Shown here: in pieces, positions 8,738-16,794 of the stretch
How the letters are laid out: each line of letters begins with the position of its first letter
How positions within the stretch are numbered: the stretch's first letter is position 1
Origin: Alphaproteobacteria bacterium UBA3002
GTDB taxonomy: Bacteria > Pseudomonadota > Alphaproteobacteria > Rickettsiales > UBA3002
Assembly: GCA_002346425.1 (NCBI GenBank)
Contig: DDZS01000047.1
Span: 1-53,290 of the forward strand
Reading direction: 5' to 3'
DNA length: 53,290 nt
The notes under the pieces: generated by a model
What the model was told of the DNA's origin: nothing
What the model saw: only the letters and a program-made list of their open reading frames with translations
Databases searched by the model: none
Translations under genes and position numbers: made by a program

Positions 8738-10531
8738 ATGCAGCCTTTGGATATTTTGCGTGAGCGTTATGGCTATGACGCATTTCGGCCGCCACAAGAT
8801 ACGATTATTTCTCGTGTGATCGCCGGCCAGCACGCCTGCGTCATTATGCCAACGGGTGGTGGGAAATCCTTATGTTACCAGATTCCGGCGCTTTGCCGCG
8901 AAGGGGTAGGAATTGTGGTGTCGCCCTTAATTGCGTTAATGCAGGATCAGGTCGCCGCGCTACACCAGCTCGATATCCGCGCCGCCGCGATCCATTCCGG
9001 TCTGGAACCGGCAGAGCGCGAAGCCAGTTTGCGCGCTTTACGGGAAGGTAATATCGACATTCTTTATGTCGCGCCGGAACGTTTGGTCATGCCGGAATTT
9101 ATGAGCATGCTCAAACACTGCAACATTGCGCTATTCGCCATCGACGAGGCGCATTGCATGTCGCAATGGGGGCATGATTTTCGCCCGGATTATGCGGCCC
9201 TGTCCCAATTGGTCGAGGCTTTTCCTAACGTTCCACGCATCGCGCTGACCGCAACGGCCGACGCCCCGACGCGGCGTGACATCTGCCGACAACTGGCCAT
9301 CGAGGAAGACGCGACATTTATATGCGGCTTCGACCGCCCGAATATTCATTATAGTATTGCGCCACGCGCCGCCGTAAAGCAGCGCATCGTTGAACTGTTG
9401 CGAGAAACCCATGCCGGGCAGAGCGGCATTATCTATTGTATGTCGCGCAAAAAGGTCGAAGAGCTGACCGATTGGCTGAAGGCGCAAGGCGTGCACGCGC
9501 TGGCCTATCATGCAGGGATGGACGCCTCTGCGCGTGCTAAAAATCAGGAACGCTTTTTGCGCGATGAAGCGGTGGTCATGGTGGCCACTATCGCTTTTGG
9601 TATGGGCATCGATAAACCGGATGTGCGGTTTGTCATGCACACACAGATTCCGAAAAATATCGAAGCCTATTATCAGGAAACCGGCCGTGCCGGACGCGAC
9701 GGAATGCCCGCGCGTGCCTATTTATGGTATGGGATGGATGATGTGGTCCAGCTGCGTCGCTGGATTGATGAATCGGACGCGGGCGATGCGCAAAAGCGTA
9801 TTGAGCACCAAAAACTGCAATCGCTGATTGGTTTGTGCGAAACCGCGCAATGCCGTCGGCAGGTGTTGCTGCGCTATTTCGATCAACATTCGCAAGCCTG
9901 CGGCCATTGCGATACCTGTGATCAGCCGCCGGAAGGCTTCGACGCGACGATAGCCGCGCAGAAATTATTATCCTGCGTCTACCGTAGCGGGCAGCGCTTT
10001 GGATTACATTATATTGTCGAGCTTTTGACCGGCTCGCAGAGCGAAAAAATTCTGGCCCGGCGGCATGATCAATTGAGCACTTACGGGATTGGTGAAGAAT
10101 ATTCGCGTCAGGAATGGCTGCAGATCGGACGGCAACTGGTGACGCTGGGACTGTTGCACGTCGATGCTCAAGGCCATGGCGGATTGGCGTTAAGCGAGCA
10201 AGGCACCGCCTTTCTACGGGAAAAGCAACCGTTGCAACTTCGTAAGCAAGCGACGCGTAAACCGCGCGCATCGCGTTCGGCGTCGGTGGCAGAGCATTTG
10301 CCGGATGCAGCGCGTGGGTTGTTTGCCACACTAAAACACAGGCGCGCCGAACTCGCCAAGACACATAATGTACCGGCCTATGTGATTTTCCATGACAAAA
10401 CGCTGGAAGAAATGGCGCGCCAACGTCCGCAAGAACGCGAAGCCATGTTGGCGATCAGTGGCATAGGCGCGACAAAATACGAGCGGTACGGTGAAGCATT
10501 TCTCGAAATTTTAAAGAGCGACGCAGCCTGA
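8738..10531 (+). CDS. recQ: ATP-dependent DNA helicase RecQ
   Basis: A 3'-5' DNA helicase acting in recombination and fork repair. The 597-residue protein has the standard order: helicase domain with MPTGGGKS (Lys43) and DEAH box (136-139, followed by CMSQWGHDFRPDY, the RecQ aromatic loop), helicase C-terminal domain with GRAGRDG near 316-322, Zn-binding domain with Cys372, 388, 391 and 394, winged-helix RQC region, and a C-terminal HRDC domain from about 510. All catalytic positions look intact. There is no strong ribosome-binding site before the ATG. It is preceded by a 62-bp gap after the His-rich gene and followed by the 108-bp cox leader. Confidence 0.97.
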   Translation: MQPLDILRERYGYDAFRPPQDTIISRVIAGQHACVIMPTGGGKSLCYQIPALCREGVGIVVSPLIALMQDQVAALHQLDIRAAAIHSGLEPAEREASLRALREGNIDILYVAPERLVMPEFMSMLKHCNIALFAIDEAHCMSQWGHDFRPDYAALSQLVEAFPNVPRIALTATADAPTRRDICRQLAIEEDATFICGFDRPNIHYSIAPRAAVKQRIVELLRETHAGQSGIIYCMSRKKVEELTDWLKAQGVHALAYHAGMDASARAKNQERFLRDEAVVMVATIAFGMGIDKPDVRFVMHTQIPKNIEAYYQETGRAGRDGMPARAYLWYGMDDVVQLRRWIDESDAGDAQKRIEHQKLQSLIGLCETAQCRRQVLLRYFDQHSQACGHCDTCDQPPEGFDATIAAQKLLSCVYRSGQRFGLHYIVELLTGSQSEKILARRHDQLSTYGIGEEYSRQEWLQIGRQLVTLGLLHVDAQGHGGLALSEQGTAFLREKQPLQLRKQATRKPRASRSASVAEHLPDAARGLFATLKHRRAELAKTHNVPAYVIFHDKTLEEMARQRPQEREAMLAISGIGATKYERYGEAFLEILKSDAA

Positions 10532-10639
10532 CACAGTCCATCAATTCAAGCCGATTATTGCGTTGATTTATACCGAGTGAATGCGTAAAGTGGCGCCAAA
10601 TCCGTGTTAGAATAAAAATAAGGGTGGTGACGAAGACCG

Positions 10640-11536
10640 ATGTTGAAACAATTACTCGTGAATATAGGCCTGTTCATGGCCGCGGCGATGCCCGCTATGG
10701 CACAAGGCGAATCCTCAGAAAATTATGTGGGTATGGCCAAGCCTTGGCAGCTGAATTTTCAAGAAGCTGTGACGCCGGTGATGGCGCGTTTGGACTCGCT
10801 TCACCATTATTTGGTGATTTTGATCACCGTCATTACGGTGGTCGTCATGGCGCTGTTGCTCTATGTCTGCGTTCGTTTTCGTCGTAGCGCTAACCCAGTG
10901 CCGAGCAAAAATACGCATAATACCCTTATTGAAATTATCTGGACGACGGTGCCAATTATTATCCTGGCGTTTATCTTCGTGCCCTCCAAACGCTTGCATT
11001 ATGAATGCCTGCATTCGATTGGCTGCGCGGAAGATGGCGTGCCGGTAGAACCGGATATGACGCTGAAAATTATTGGTTATCAGTGGTATTGGAATTACGA
11101 ATATCCGGATCAGGAAATTGTCTATGACAGCTACATGAAGCAAGAAGAAAATCTGCTGCCTGGCGAGCCGCGCTTGCTTGCGGTCGATAATCCGATCGTG
11201 GTGCCAGTCAATGCCAATGTACGCCTGCTGATTACCGGCGGCGACGTCATTCACGACTGGGCGATGCCTGCCTTTGGGGTAAAACAAGATGCGGTGCCGG
11301 GACGTTTGAACGAAAGCTGGTTCCGCGCTGAAAAAGAAGGAACTTATTACGGCCAGTGTTCTGAATTATGTGGCCGCTTGCATGGCTTTATGCCGATTCA
11401 GGTTGAAGTCGTCTCGCAGGAAGAATATGACGCATGGCTGGAAGTTGCTGCGAATGATATCGAAGCCGCATCGCAAATGATGGCCGCGCTTCGCGGGCGC
11501 ACCACGATGGAAGTCGCCGAAAACGAACAAGAATAA
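10640..11536 (+). CDS. coxB: Cytochrome c oxidase subunit II
   Basis: CuA-bearing subunit of the aa3-type oxidase; accepts electrons from cytochrome c and passes them to subunit I. It has a signal peptide (residues 1-21, cleavage after AMA), two transmembrane helices (about 55-78 and 95-115), the aromatic patch YQWYWNYEY (147-155), and the CuA ligands His205, Cys240, Glu242, Cys244, His248 and Met251. Between helix II and the periplasmic domain a segment contains Cys123 and Cys129, a pair not part of the CuA site. It opens the cox operon; the 108-bp gap upstream presumably holds the promoter, though I could not fix a convincing -35/-10 pair. Confidence 0.97.
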   Translation: MLKQLLVNIGLFMAAAMPAMAQGESSENYVGMAKPWQLNFQEAVTPVMARLDSLHHYLVILITVITVVVMALLLYVCVRFRRSANPVPSKNTHNTLIEIIWTTVPIIILAFIFVPSKRLHYECLHSIGCAEDGVPVEPDMTLKIIGYQWYWNYEYPDQEIVYDSYMKQEENLLPGEPRLLAVDNPIVVPVNANVRLLITGGDVIHDWAMPAFGVKQDAVPGRLNESWFRAEKEGTYYGQCSELCGRLHGFMPIQVEVVSQEEYDAWLEVAANDIEAASQMMAALRGRTTMEVAENEQE

Positions 11537-11560
11537 AATACGAAGTTAAAGAGGATACCC

Positions 11561-13168
11561 ATGGCTCACGCATCCACCGCCGATACGCATCACGATCATA
11601 CCCCGCCGTTTTTTACGCGCTGGTTCTGTTCGACCAATCATAAAGACATTGGCACGCTATACATTATATATGCGATTTTCGCCGGTCTGCTGGGTGCGGC
11701 CTTCTCAATTTTTATCCGGATGGAACTACAAGCGCCGGGCGATCAGTTCTTTAACGGGAATTATCAGCTTTATAATGTGATTCTGACCGGACACGCTTTC
11801 TTGATGGTCTTCTTCCTGATTATGCCGGCTTTGATTGGCGGGTTTGGTAACTGGTTCGTGCCTATTATGATCGGTGCGCCGGACATGGCCTTCCCGCGGA
11901 TGAACAATATTTCCTTCTGGCTAATGGTTCCTGCGATGCTGCTGTTATTGGCTTCGGTGTTTGTCGGCACTGGCGAGGCACGCGGTGTCGGTACCGGTTG
12001 GACGGTGTATCCACCGCTCTCCGTGGTTGATGCAAATCATAAAGGCATGGCGGTCGATCTGGCGATTTTCTCGCTGCATATCGCCGGTATGTCTTCGATT
12101 CTAGGGGCGATCAACTTTATCGTTACCATTTTCAATATGCGCGCGCCGGGCATGACCTTGTCGAAAATGCCGTTATTCGCATGGGCGATTCTGGTGACCG
12201 CGTTCCTGCTGTTGCTGGCGCTGCCAGTTTTAGCCGGTGCCATTACCATGCTGCTGACCGACCGTAATTTAGGTACGAATTTCTTCAATCCGGCAGGCGG
12301 CGGTGATCCGGTGCTCTTCCAGCACTTGTTCTGGTTCTTCGGCCATCCGGAAGTGTACGTTTTGATTATTCCCGCTTTTGGGATTGTGTCCGAAGTGGTG
12401 TCGACCTTCTCTCGTAAACCGGTTTTCGGCTATTTAGGCATGGTTGGCGCGATGTGCTGTATCGGGATTCTCGGATTTATCGTGTGGGCCCACCACATGT
12501 TCGCGGTAGGCCTAAATCCCGACGTTGAAGCTTATTACATGTTTGCAACCATGGTGATCGCGGTGCCGACCGGTATCAAGATTTTCAGTTGGATTGCGAC
12601 GATGTGGGGCGGATCACTCGAATTCAAAACTCCCATGCTCTTCGCCATCGGCTTCATTTTCCTTTTCACCGTGGGCGGGGTGACGGGTGTGGTACTCGCG
12701 AACTCGGCCATCGACGTACCAATGCATGACACTTATTATGTGGTGGCGCATTTCCATTACGCCATGAGCCTCGGCGCGTTATTCGGAGTGTTCTGCGGAT
12801 TTTATTATTGGATCAGCAAAATGTCGGGCTACCAATATAGTGAGTGGATGGGGAAAGTGCATTTCTGGATCTTCTTTATCGGGACCAACCTGACGTTCTT
12901 CCCGCAACACTTCTTAGGTCTGGCAGGGATGCCGCGCCGGATTCCGGATTATCCGGATGTCTATGCTGGCTGGAATTACTGGTCGTCGATCGGCTCGTAT
13001 ATCGCCGCCGCTGGCGCTATCTGGTTCCTGATTGTGGTCGCAGAAATGTTTATTGCGAAGCGCCGCGTGGGCGATAACCCATGGGGTGAGGGTGCGAAAA
13101 CCATCGAATGGCAAGTGTCATCACCGCCGCCATTCCACACCTTTGAGAAATTGCCGGTCGTTAAGTAA
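11561..13168 (+). CDS. coxA: Cytochrome c oxidase subunit I
   Basis: Catalytic subunit holding heme a, heme a3 and CuB, which reduces oxygen to water and pumps protons. The 535-residue polytopic protein shows the CuB ligand and cross-linked tyrosine in HPEVY (262-266, preceding the PAFGIVSE glutamate region), the CuB histidine pair WAHH (His311, His312) and the heme ligands in HFHY (His397, His399). It opens with FSTNHKDIGT-like sequence (CSTNHKDIGTLY). A GAGG ribosome-binding site precedes the ATG. It lies 24 bp after coxB, and its TAA stop shares a base with the ctaB start (TAATG). Confidence 0.98.
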   Translation: MAHASTADTHHDHTPPFFTRWFCSTNHKDIGTLYIIYAIFAGLLGAAFSIFIRMELQAPGDQFFNGNYQLYNVILTGHAFLMVFFLIMPALIGGFGNWFVPIMIGAPDMAFPRMNNISFWLMVPAMLLLLASVFVGTGEARGVGTGWTVYPPLSVVDANHKGMAVDLAIFSLHIAGMSSILGAINFIVTIFNMRAPGMTLSKMPLFAWAILVTAFLLLLALPVLAGAITMLLTDRNLGTNFFNPAGGGDPVLFQHLFWFFGHPEVYVLIIPAFGIVSEVVSTFSRKPVFGYLGMVGAMCCIGILGFIVWAHHMFAVGLNPDVEAYYMFATMVIAVPTGIKIFSWIATMWGGSLEFKTPMLFAIGFIFLFTVGGVTGVVLANSAIDVPMHDTYYVVAHFHYAMSLGALFGVFCGFYYWISKMSGYQYSEWMGKVHFWIFFIGTNLTFFPQHFLGLAGMPRRIPDYPDVYAGWNYWSSIGSYIAAAGAIWFLIVVAEMFIAKRRVGDNPWGEGAKTIEWQVSSPPPFHTFEKLPVVK

Positions 13169-14058
13169 TGACCGCATTTTCGCCGACCCTGCACGCGGAT
13201 GCCAGCGTCCGCGAGCTGCTAAGCCTACTTAAACCGCGGGTGCTACTGCTTGTCGTCTTTACAGGGGCGGTCGGTATGGCGCTTGCGCCTGGCTCCCTCC
13301 ACCCGGCAACGCAGGCGATCATTCTGTTCGCTATCGCGCTTGGCTCCGGTGCGGGCGGCATGATTAATATGTGGTATGACCGCGATATCGATGCCATCAT
13401 GTCGCGCACGGCACAGCGACCAATTCCGATGGGGAAAGTGGCGCCCGATGATGTGCTCATCGTGGGCATCATGCTGGCATTGCTTGCAACCGGAATACTT
13501 GGGCTGGCGACAAACTGGGCCGCGGCAGGGCTTCTCGCCTTTGCCATCTGGTTTTATGCGGTTTTCTATACGATGTGGCTTAAGCGTTCGACGCCGCAGA
13601 ATATTGTGATCGGCGGGGCTGCGGGTGCCTTTCCGCCCGTGATTGGTTGGCTGGCCGCTACCGGCAGCGTCAGCATTGAGCCATTAATCCTGTTTGCGAT
13701 TATTTTTCTATGGACGCCGCCGCATTTCTGGGCACTTGCCTTGCATCGGAATCAGGACTATCAAAATGCCAAGGTTCCCATGTATCCCGTGATGCATGGA
13801 ACCCGTGCCACGCTTAAAGCCATGGCGGTTTATAGTGTGTTGTTAGCGGTCGTCTCGCTATTGCCTATCGTGCTGGGGTATAATGGACCGCTTTATGCGA
13901 TCGGCGCGATTGGCTGCAATGGTTGGTTTTTGCATCTCATGTATCGGGTATGGCGCGCAAACGGCAATAGCAAGCAGGCAATGCAGTTATTTGGGTATTC
14001 CATCGGTTATTTATTTGCCATTTTCCTCTGCCTATGGCTGGATCACAGTATCTATTAG
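13168..14058 (+). CDS. ctaB: Protoheme IX farnesyltransferase (heme O synthase)
   Basis: Transfers a farnesyl group to heme b to make heme O, the precursor of heme a. The 296-residue membrane prenyltransferase of the UbiA superfamily carries the first Asp motif NMWYDRDIDA followed by MSRTAQRP, the second region around LHRNQDY, and about nine hydrophobic helices. Its start overlaps the coxA stop by one base. Heme A synthase (ctaA), the next step, is not in the window. Confidence 0.97.
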   Translation: MTAFSPTLHADASVRELLSLLKPRVLLLVVFTGAVGMALAPGSLHPATQAIILFAIALGSGAGGMINMWYDRDIDAIMSRTAQRPIPMGKVAPDDVLIVGIMLALLATGILGLATNWAAAGLLAFAIWFYAVFYTMWLKRSTPQNIVIGGAAGAFPPVIGWLAATGSVSIEPLILFAIIFLWTPPHFWALALHRNQDYQNAKVPMYPVMHGTRATLKAMAVYSVLLAVVSLLPIVLGYNGPLYAIGAIGCNGWFLHLMYRVWRANGNSKQAMQLFGYSIGYLFAIFLCLWLDHSIY

Positions 14059-14074
14059 TCAGGGAGAGACGTTT

Positions 14075-14215
14075 ATGGATAATTTCATGCAGGATATTGG
14101 CTCGAATATTATGATGCTGATGGGCTTTAGCTTTGTGCTGGGTTCGCTTTTCACCATCTTAATTCTGCTATTTTTAGATTTCATGCGCCGCGATAAAAAA
14201 GAGGGTATTGAATAG
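14075..14215 (+). CDS. 46-residue single-pass membrane protein in the cox operon
   Basis: A small gene beginning MDNFMQDIGS, with one transmembrane helix (about residues 12-35, Met/Leu/Phe-rich) and a basic C-terminus (RRDKK). A strong AGGGAGAG ribosome-binding site sits 7 bp before the ATG, and the gene starts 16 bp after ctaB and ends 4 bp before the next small gene, all on the same strand. It does not resemble the aa3 subunit IV family that I know, nor CoxF. Its position suggests an accessory subunit or assembly factor of the oxidase; this is inference from context only. Confidence 0.72.
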   Translation: MDNFMQDIGSNIMMLMGFSFVLGSLFTILILLFLDFMRRDKKEGIE

Positions 14216-14219
14216 CGAC

Positions 14220-14333
14220 GTGCCAATTCATGAAGAGCATAAGCGCAAACGCAGCAAAAACGTGTTTTTGCTTTTTGTTTTGTTACTGTTTATCGGCATT
14301 GTCTACACAATCACCTTGTTAAAAATGGGCTAG
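14220..14333 (+). CDS. CoxF-like small membrane protein (37 residues)
   Basis: Too short for most gene callers. It starts at GTG 14220 (VPIHEEHKRKRSKN, read with initiator Met), has one transmembrane helix and ends ITLLKMG. The pattern of a short basic N-terminus followed by a hydrophobic helix ending in T-(V/L)-x-(R/K)-x-G, located between ctaB and ctaG, is that of the alphaproteobacterial CoxF proteins annotated as oxidase assembly proteins. The 46-residue gene stops 4 bp upstream and ctaG begins 18 bp downstream. No in-frame ATG is available, so GTG is the only credible start. Confidence 0.7.
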   Translation: MPIHEEHKRKRSKNVFLLFVLLLFIGIVYTITLLKMG

Positions 14334-14351
14334 ACGCGCTAGTGTCGCCCC

Positions 14352-14891
14352 ATGCACGATTCTAAGAAAAACACGCAAGTCGCACTTAGCCTCATTGCCG
14401 TTATCGTCGGCATGGGCATGTTAAGCTATGCGGCGGTACCGCTTTACAATATTTTCTGTCAGGTGACCGGCTTCGGCGGCACCACACAACGCGCAAGCGC
14501 CGCACCCACAACGATTCTTGACCGGACAATCACCGTCACTTTTAATGCAGATACCGACCCCAATCTCCCATGGAAATTTCGCCCGCTACAGCGGCATATG
14601 CAAGTACAGGTCGGCGCATCAAATCTCGCGGCCTACGAGGCGGTCAATATATCTGACCAGCCTACCACAGCGATGGCCACGTATAATGTGACCCCATTTG
14701 AAGCAGGCCCGTATTTTCATAAAGTCTATTGTTTTTGTTTCGAAGAACAGATTTTGCAGCCGCATCAGCAGGTCAATATGCCGGTGTCTTTTTACATCGA
14801 TCCGGCGATTGATAAGGATCCGAACCTTGATGGCGTAAAAAACATCACTTTGTCCTATACCTTTTTTAGCGATTCCAGTAAAAACAGGTAA
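14352..14891 (+). CDS. ctaG: Cytochrome c oxidase assembly protein CtaG (Cox11)
   Basis: Membrane-anchored copper chaperone that inserts CuB into subunit I. The 179-residue length is normal. One N-terminal transmembrane helix (about 10-31) is followed by the conserved PLYNIFCQVTGFGGT, and the periplasmic Ig-like domain carries the copper-binding CFCF motif followed by EEQ. It sits between the CoxF-like gene and coxC, the usual position. Confidence 0.97.
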   Translation: MHDSKKNTQVALSLIAVIVGMGMLSYAAVPLYNIFCQVTGFGGTTQRASAAPTTILDRTITVTFNADTDPNLPWKFRPLQRHMQVQVGASNLAAYEAVNISDQPTTAMATYNVTPFEAGPYFHKVYCFCFEEQILQPHQQVNMPVSFYIDPAIDKDPNLDGVKNITLSYTFFSDSSKNR

Positions 14892-14911
14892 AAAAACGGG
14901 AGACATTTTCC

Positions 14912-15727
14912 ATGGCGCATAAACAAGAGCACCCCTATCATCTGGTCGATCCGAGCCCGATGCCGCTTCTGATGTCCTTCAGCATCATGTTGATGCTGGT
15001 CGGTGGCGGTATGGCTTTGCACAAATATGATTTCGGTTTAACCATATTATTCGCAGGGGTGGCCGCGGTCATTGCCTGCTGTTATTTCTGGTGGGGTGAT
15101 GTGATTCGCGAAGGAATTCGCGACAAGGCGCATAACACGGTTGTCCAAATGGGGCTGCGTTATGGCATGGCGCTCTTTATTATTTCCGAAGTCATGTTTT
15201 TCTTCGCCTTTTTCTGGGCGTTTTTCAATGCCTCGATTTTCCCGGTTCTACCGCTAGATGATATCTGGGCGATTGATGTGGGGCCATGGCCGCCTGAAGG
15301 GATCCAGACATTCGACGCGTGGGATCTGCCCTTCATGAACACGTTGATTCTTCTGCTGTCCGGTACCACAGTGACATGGGCGCATCACGCCTTGTTAGAA
15401 CGCAAAAATGATGAAGTGATCACCGCGCTATGGCTCACTGTTGGGCTAGGCGTGTTCTTCTCGTGCCTGCAGGCGCTGGAATATTCGCATGCGGCATTTG
15501 GCATGGGCGATACCGTATATGGTTCAACCTTCTACCTCGCCACCGGGTTCCATGGTATCCATGTGATGATCGGAACGGCGTTTCTAGCCGTGAATCTGGC
15601 ACGCGCCTATAAAGGTCAGCTGTCGCCGGAAAACCATCTCGGTTTCGAGTTTGCGGCATGGTATTGGCACTTTGTGGACGTGGTGTGGTTGTTCCTCTTC
15701 GTATCGATTTACTGGTGGGGCTCTTAA
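14912..15727 (+). CDS. coxC: Cytochrome c oxidase subunit III
   Basis: Third core subunit, a 271-residue protein with seven transmembrane helices that stabilises the proton uptake path of subunit I. Family signatures visible are HPYHLVDPSPMP at the N-terminus, SEVMFFFAFFWAFF in helix III, the WAHH segment and the C-terminal FHGIHVMIGT and WYWHFVDVVWLFLF. A GGGAG ribosome-binding site precedes the ATG. It lies 20 bp after ctaG and 6 bp before the DUF983 gene. Confidence 0.98.
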   Translation: MAHKQEHPYHLVDPSPMPLLMSFSIMLMLVGGGMALHKYDFGLTILFAGVAAVIACCYFWWGDVIREGIRDKAHNTVVQMGLRYGMALFIISEVMFFFAFFWAFFNASIFPVLPLDDIWAIDVGPWPPEGIQTFDAWDLPFMNTLILLLSGTTVTWAHHALLERKNDEVITALWLTVGLGVFFSCLQALEYSHAAFGMGDTVYGSTFYLATGFHGIHVMIGTAFLAVNLARAYKGQLSPENHLGFEFAAWYWHFVDVVWLFLFVSIYWWGS

Positions 15728-15733
15728 ACCGGC

Positions 15734-16087
15734 ATGAGTGAGCCATCGCAATGGCAAGTGGCGCTGACGCATCGCTGCCCTCGTTGCGGAACGGGACACC
15801 TGTATCGAAACTACCTGACCATTCGTGACGAATGCGAAGAATGCGGACTGTCCTTTGCCGAGCATGACATTGGCGATGGGCCGGCTTTCTTTAGCATTAC
15901 ATTGTTAGGCTTTGTCGTGGTCGGCGGTATGGTCGTGCTAGAGGAAATCTGGCGTCCAAGCTATTGGGTCCATGCCGTGTTCCTGTTTGCGGCGTTAGCC
16001 ATTCTCACCCCATTAAGTCTGCGCTTTTTCAAATCCTATCTGATCGCGTTGAAATATAAATTACATCACATGAATCCATCGCCATGA
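15734..16087 (+). CDS. DUF983 family membrane protein
   Basis: A 117-residue protein of the DUF983 family, common in alphaproteobacterial cox operons; the biochemical function is not established. The N-terminus holds a zinc-ribbon-like pair of CxxC motifs (CPRCG about residue 15-19, CEEC about 34-37), then two hydrophobic segments. Its stop overlaps the SURF1 start by four bases (ATGA). Confidence 0.9.
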   Translation: MSEPSQWQVALTHRCPRCGTGHLYRNYLTIRDECEECGLSFAEHDIGDGPAFFSITLLGFVVVGGMVVLEEIWRPSYWVHAVFLFAALAILTPLSLRFFKSYLIALKYKLHHMNPSP

Positions 16088-16794
16088 GTCTTTCCCGTTA
16101 TTTTGTCAAACCGCGTCCCATTCCACTGCTGATGAGTGTGGTAGCCATTGCCGTCATGTTCGGTCTCGGCGTTTGGCAATTGCAGCGCCTGGCATGGAAA
16201 GAGGCTTTGATGGCTGACATCGCCCAAGCGGTAGCCAATGAGCCGATGGAAGGACTGCCCGCGGAGAATGAAGAAATCGCTGACAAACGATTTTACGCAG
16301 CACGGCTGCGTGGTCATTATGAAGGGCAGGACATGCATCTGGCCGCACGCTATTACCGCAGCATTCTCGGCTACTCGGTTTTCACCCCCTTTCAGTTGGA
16401 CGACGGACGCTGGGCATTGGTGAACCGCGGCTGGATACCGGTGTTCAAGAAAGATGACTATCCGGCAGCTCCAAAGGGACCGCAAGACATTAAGGTGCAA
16501 ATACGCACGAGCAATGAGCGTAACCCCTTCACGCCGGAAAATCAGCCAGAGAAAAATATCTGGTTTGGCCGCGATACCGAATCCATGGCGGAGGCGGCGG
16601 GGGTCGATGCATTGCCGTTTACCTTCGATGTGGTCGGCCAGCAGGAAGCGGACGTGTATCCCGTCCCCTCAGATGGGGAGATTAAATTACGTAACGACCA
16701 TTTGGGTTATGCGATTACCTGGTTCGGCGTTGGCTTAGGCGCCTTGGTCATCACCTTGCTCTATCACCGCCGCAAGCCAGAGGATCGCACGTGA
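16084..16794 (+). CDS. SURF1 family oxidase assembly protein
   Basis: SURF1 (Shy1) proteins help insert heme a into subunit I. The 236-residue protein has the expected two transmembrane helices, at about 18-36 with FGLGVWQLQRLAWK and near the C-terminus (NDHLGYAITWFGVG), and the periplasmic segments GYSVFTPF and VNRGWIP. It overlaps DUF983 upstream and the M32 peptidase start downstream, each by four bases. Confidence 0.95.
   Translation: MSLSRYFVKPRPIPLLMSVVAIAVMFGLGVWQLQRLAWKEALMADIAQAVANEPMEGLPAENEEIADKRFYAARLRGHYEGQDMHLAARYYRSILGYSVFTPFQLDDGRWALVNRGWIPVFKKDDYPAAPKGPQDIKVQIRTSNERNPFTPENQPEKNIWFGRDTESMAEAAGVDALPFTFDVVGQQEADVYPVPSDGEIKLRNDHLGYAITWFGVGLGALVITLLYHRRKPEDRT

Noticed and set aside
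9633..10364. A 243-codon open frame on the minus strand inside recQ
   Set aside because: It is antisense to an intact recQ, has Arg/His/Ala-rich composition typical of shadow frames in GC-rich genes, and no ribosome-binding site.
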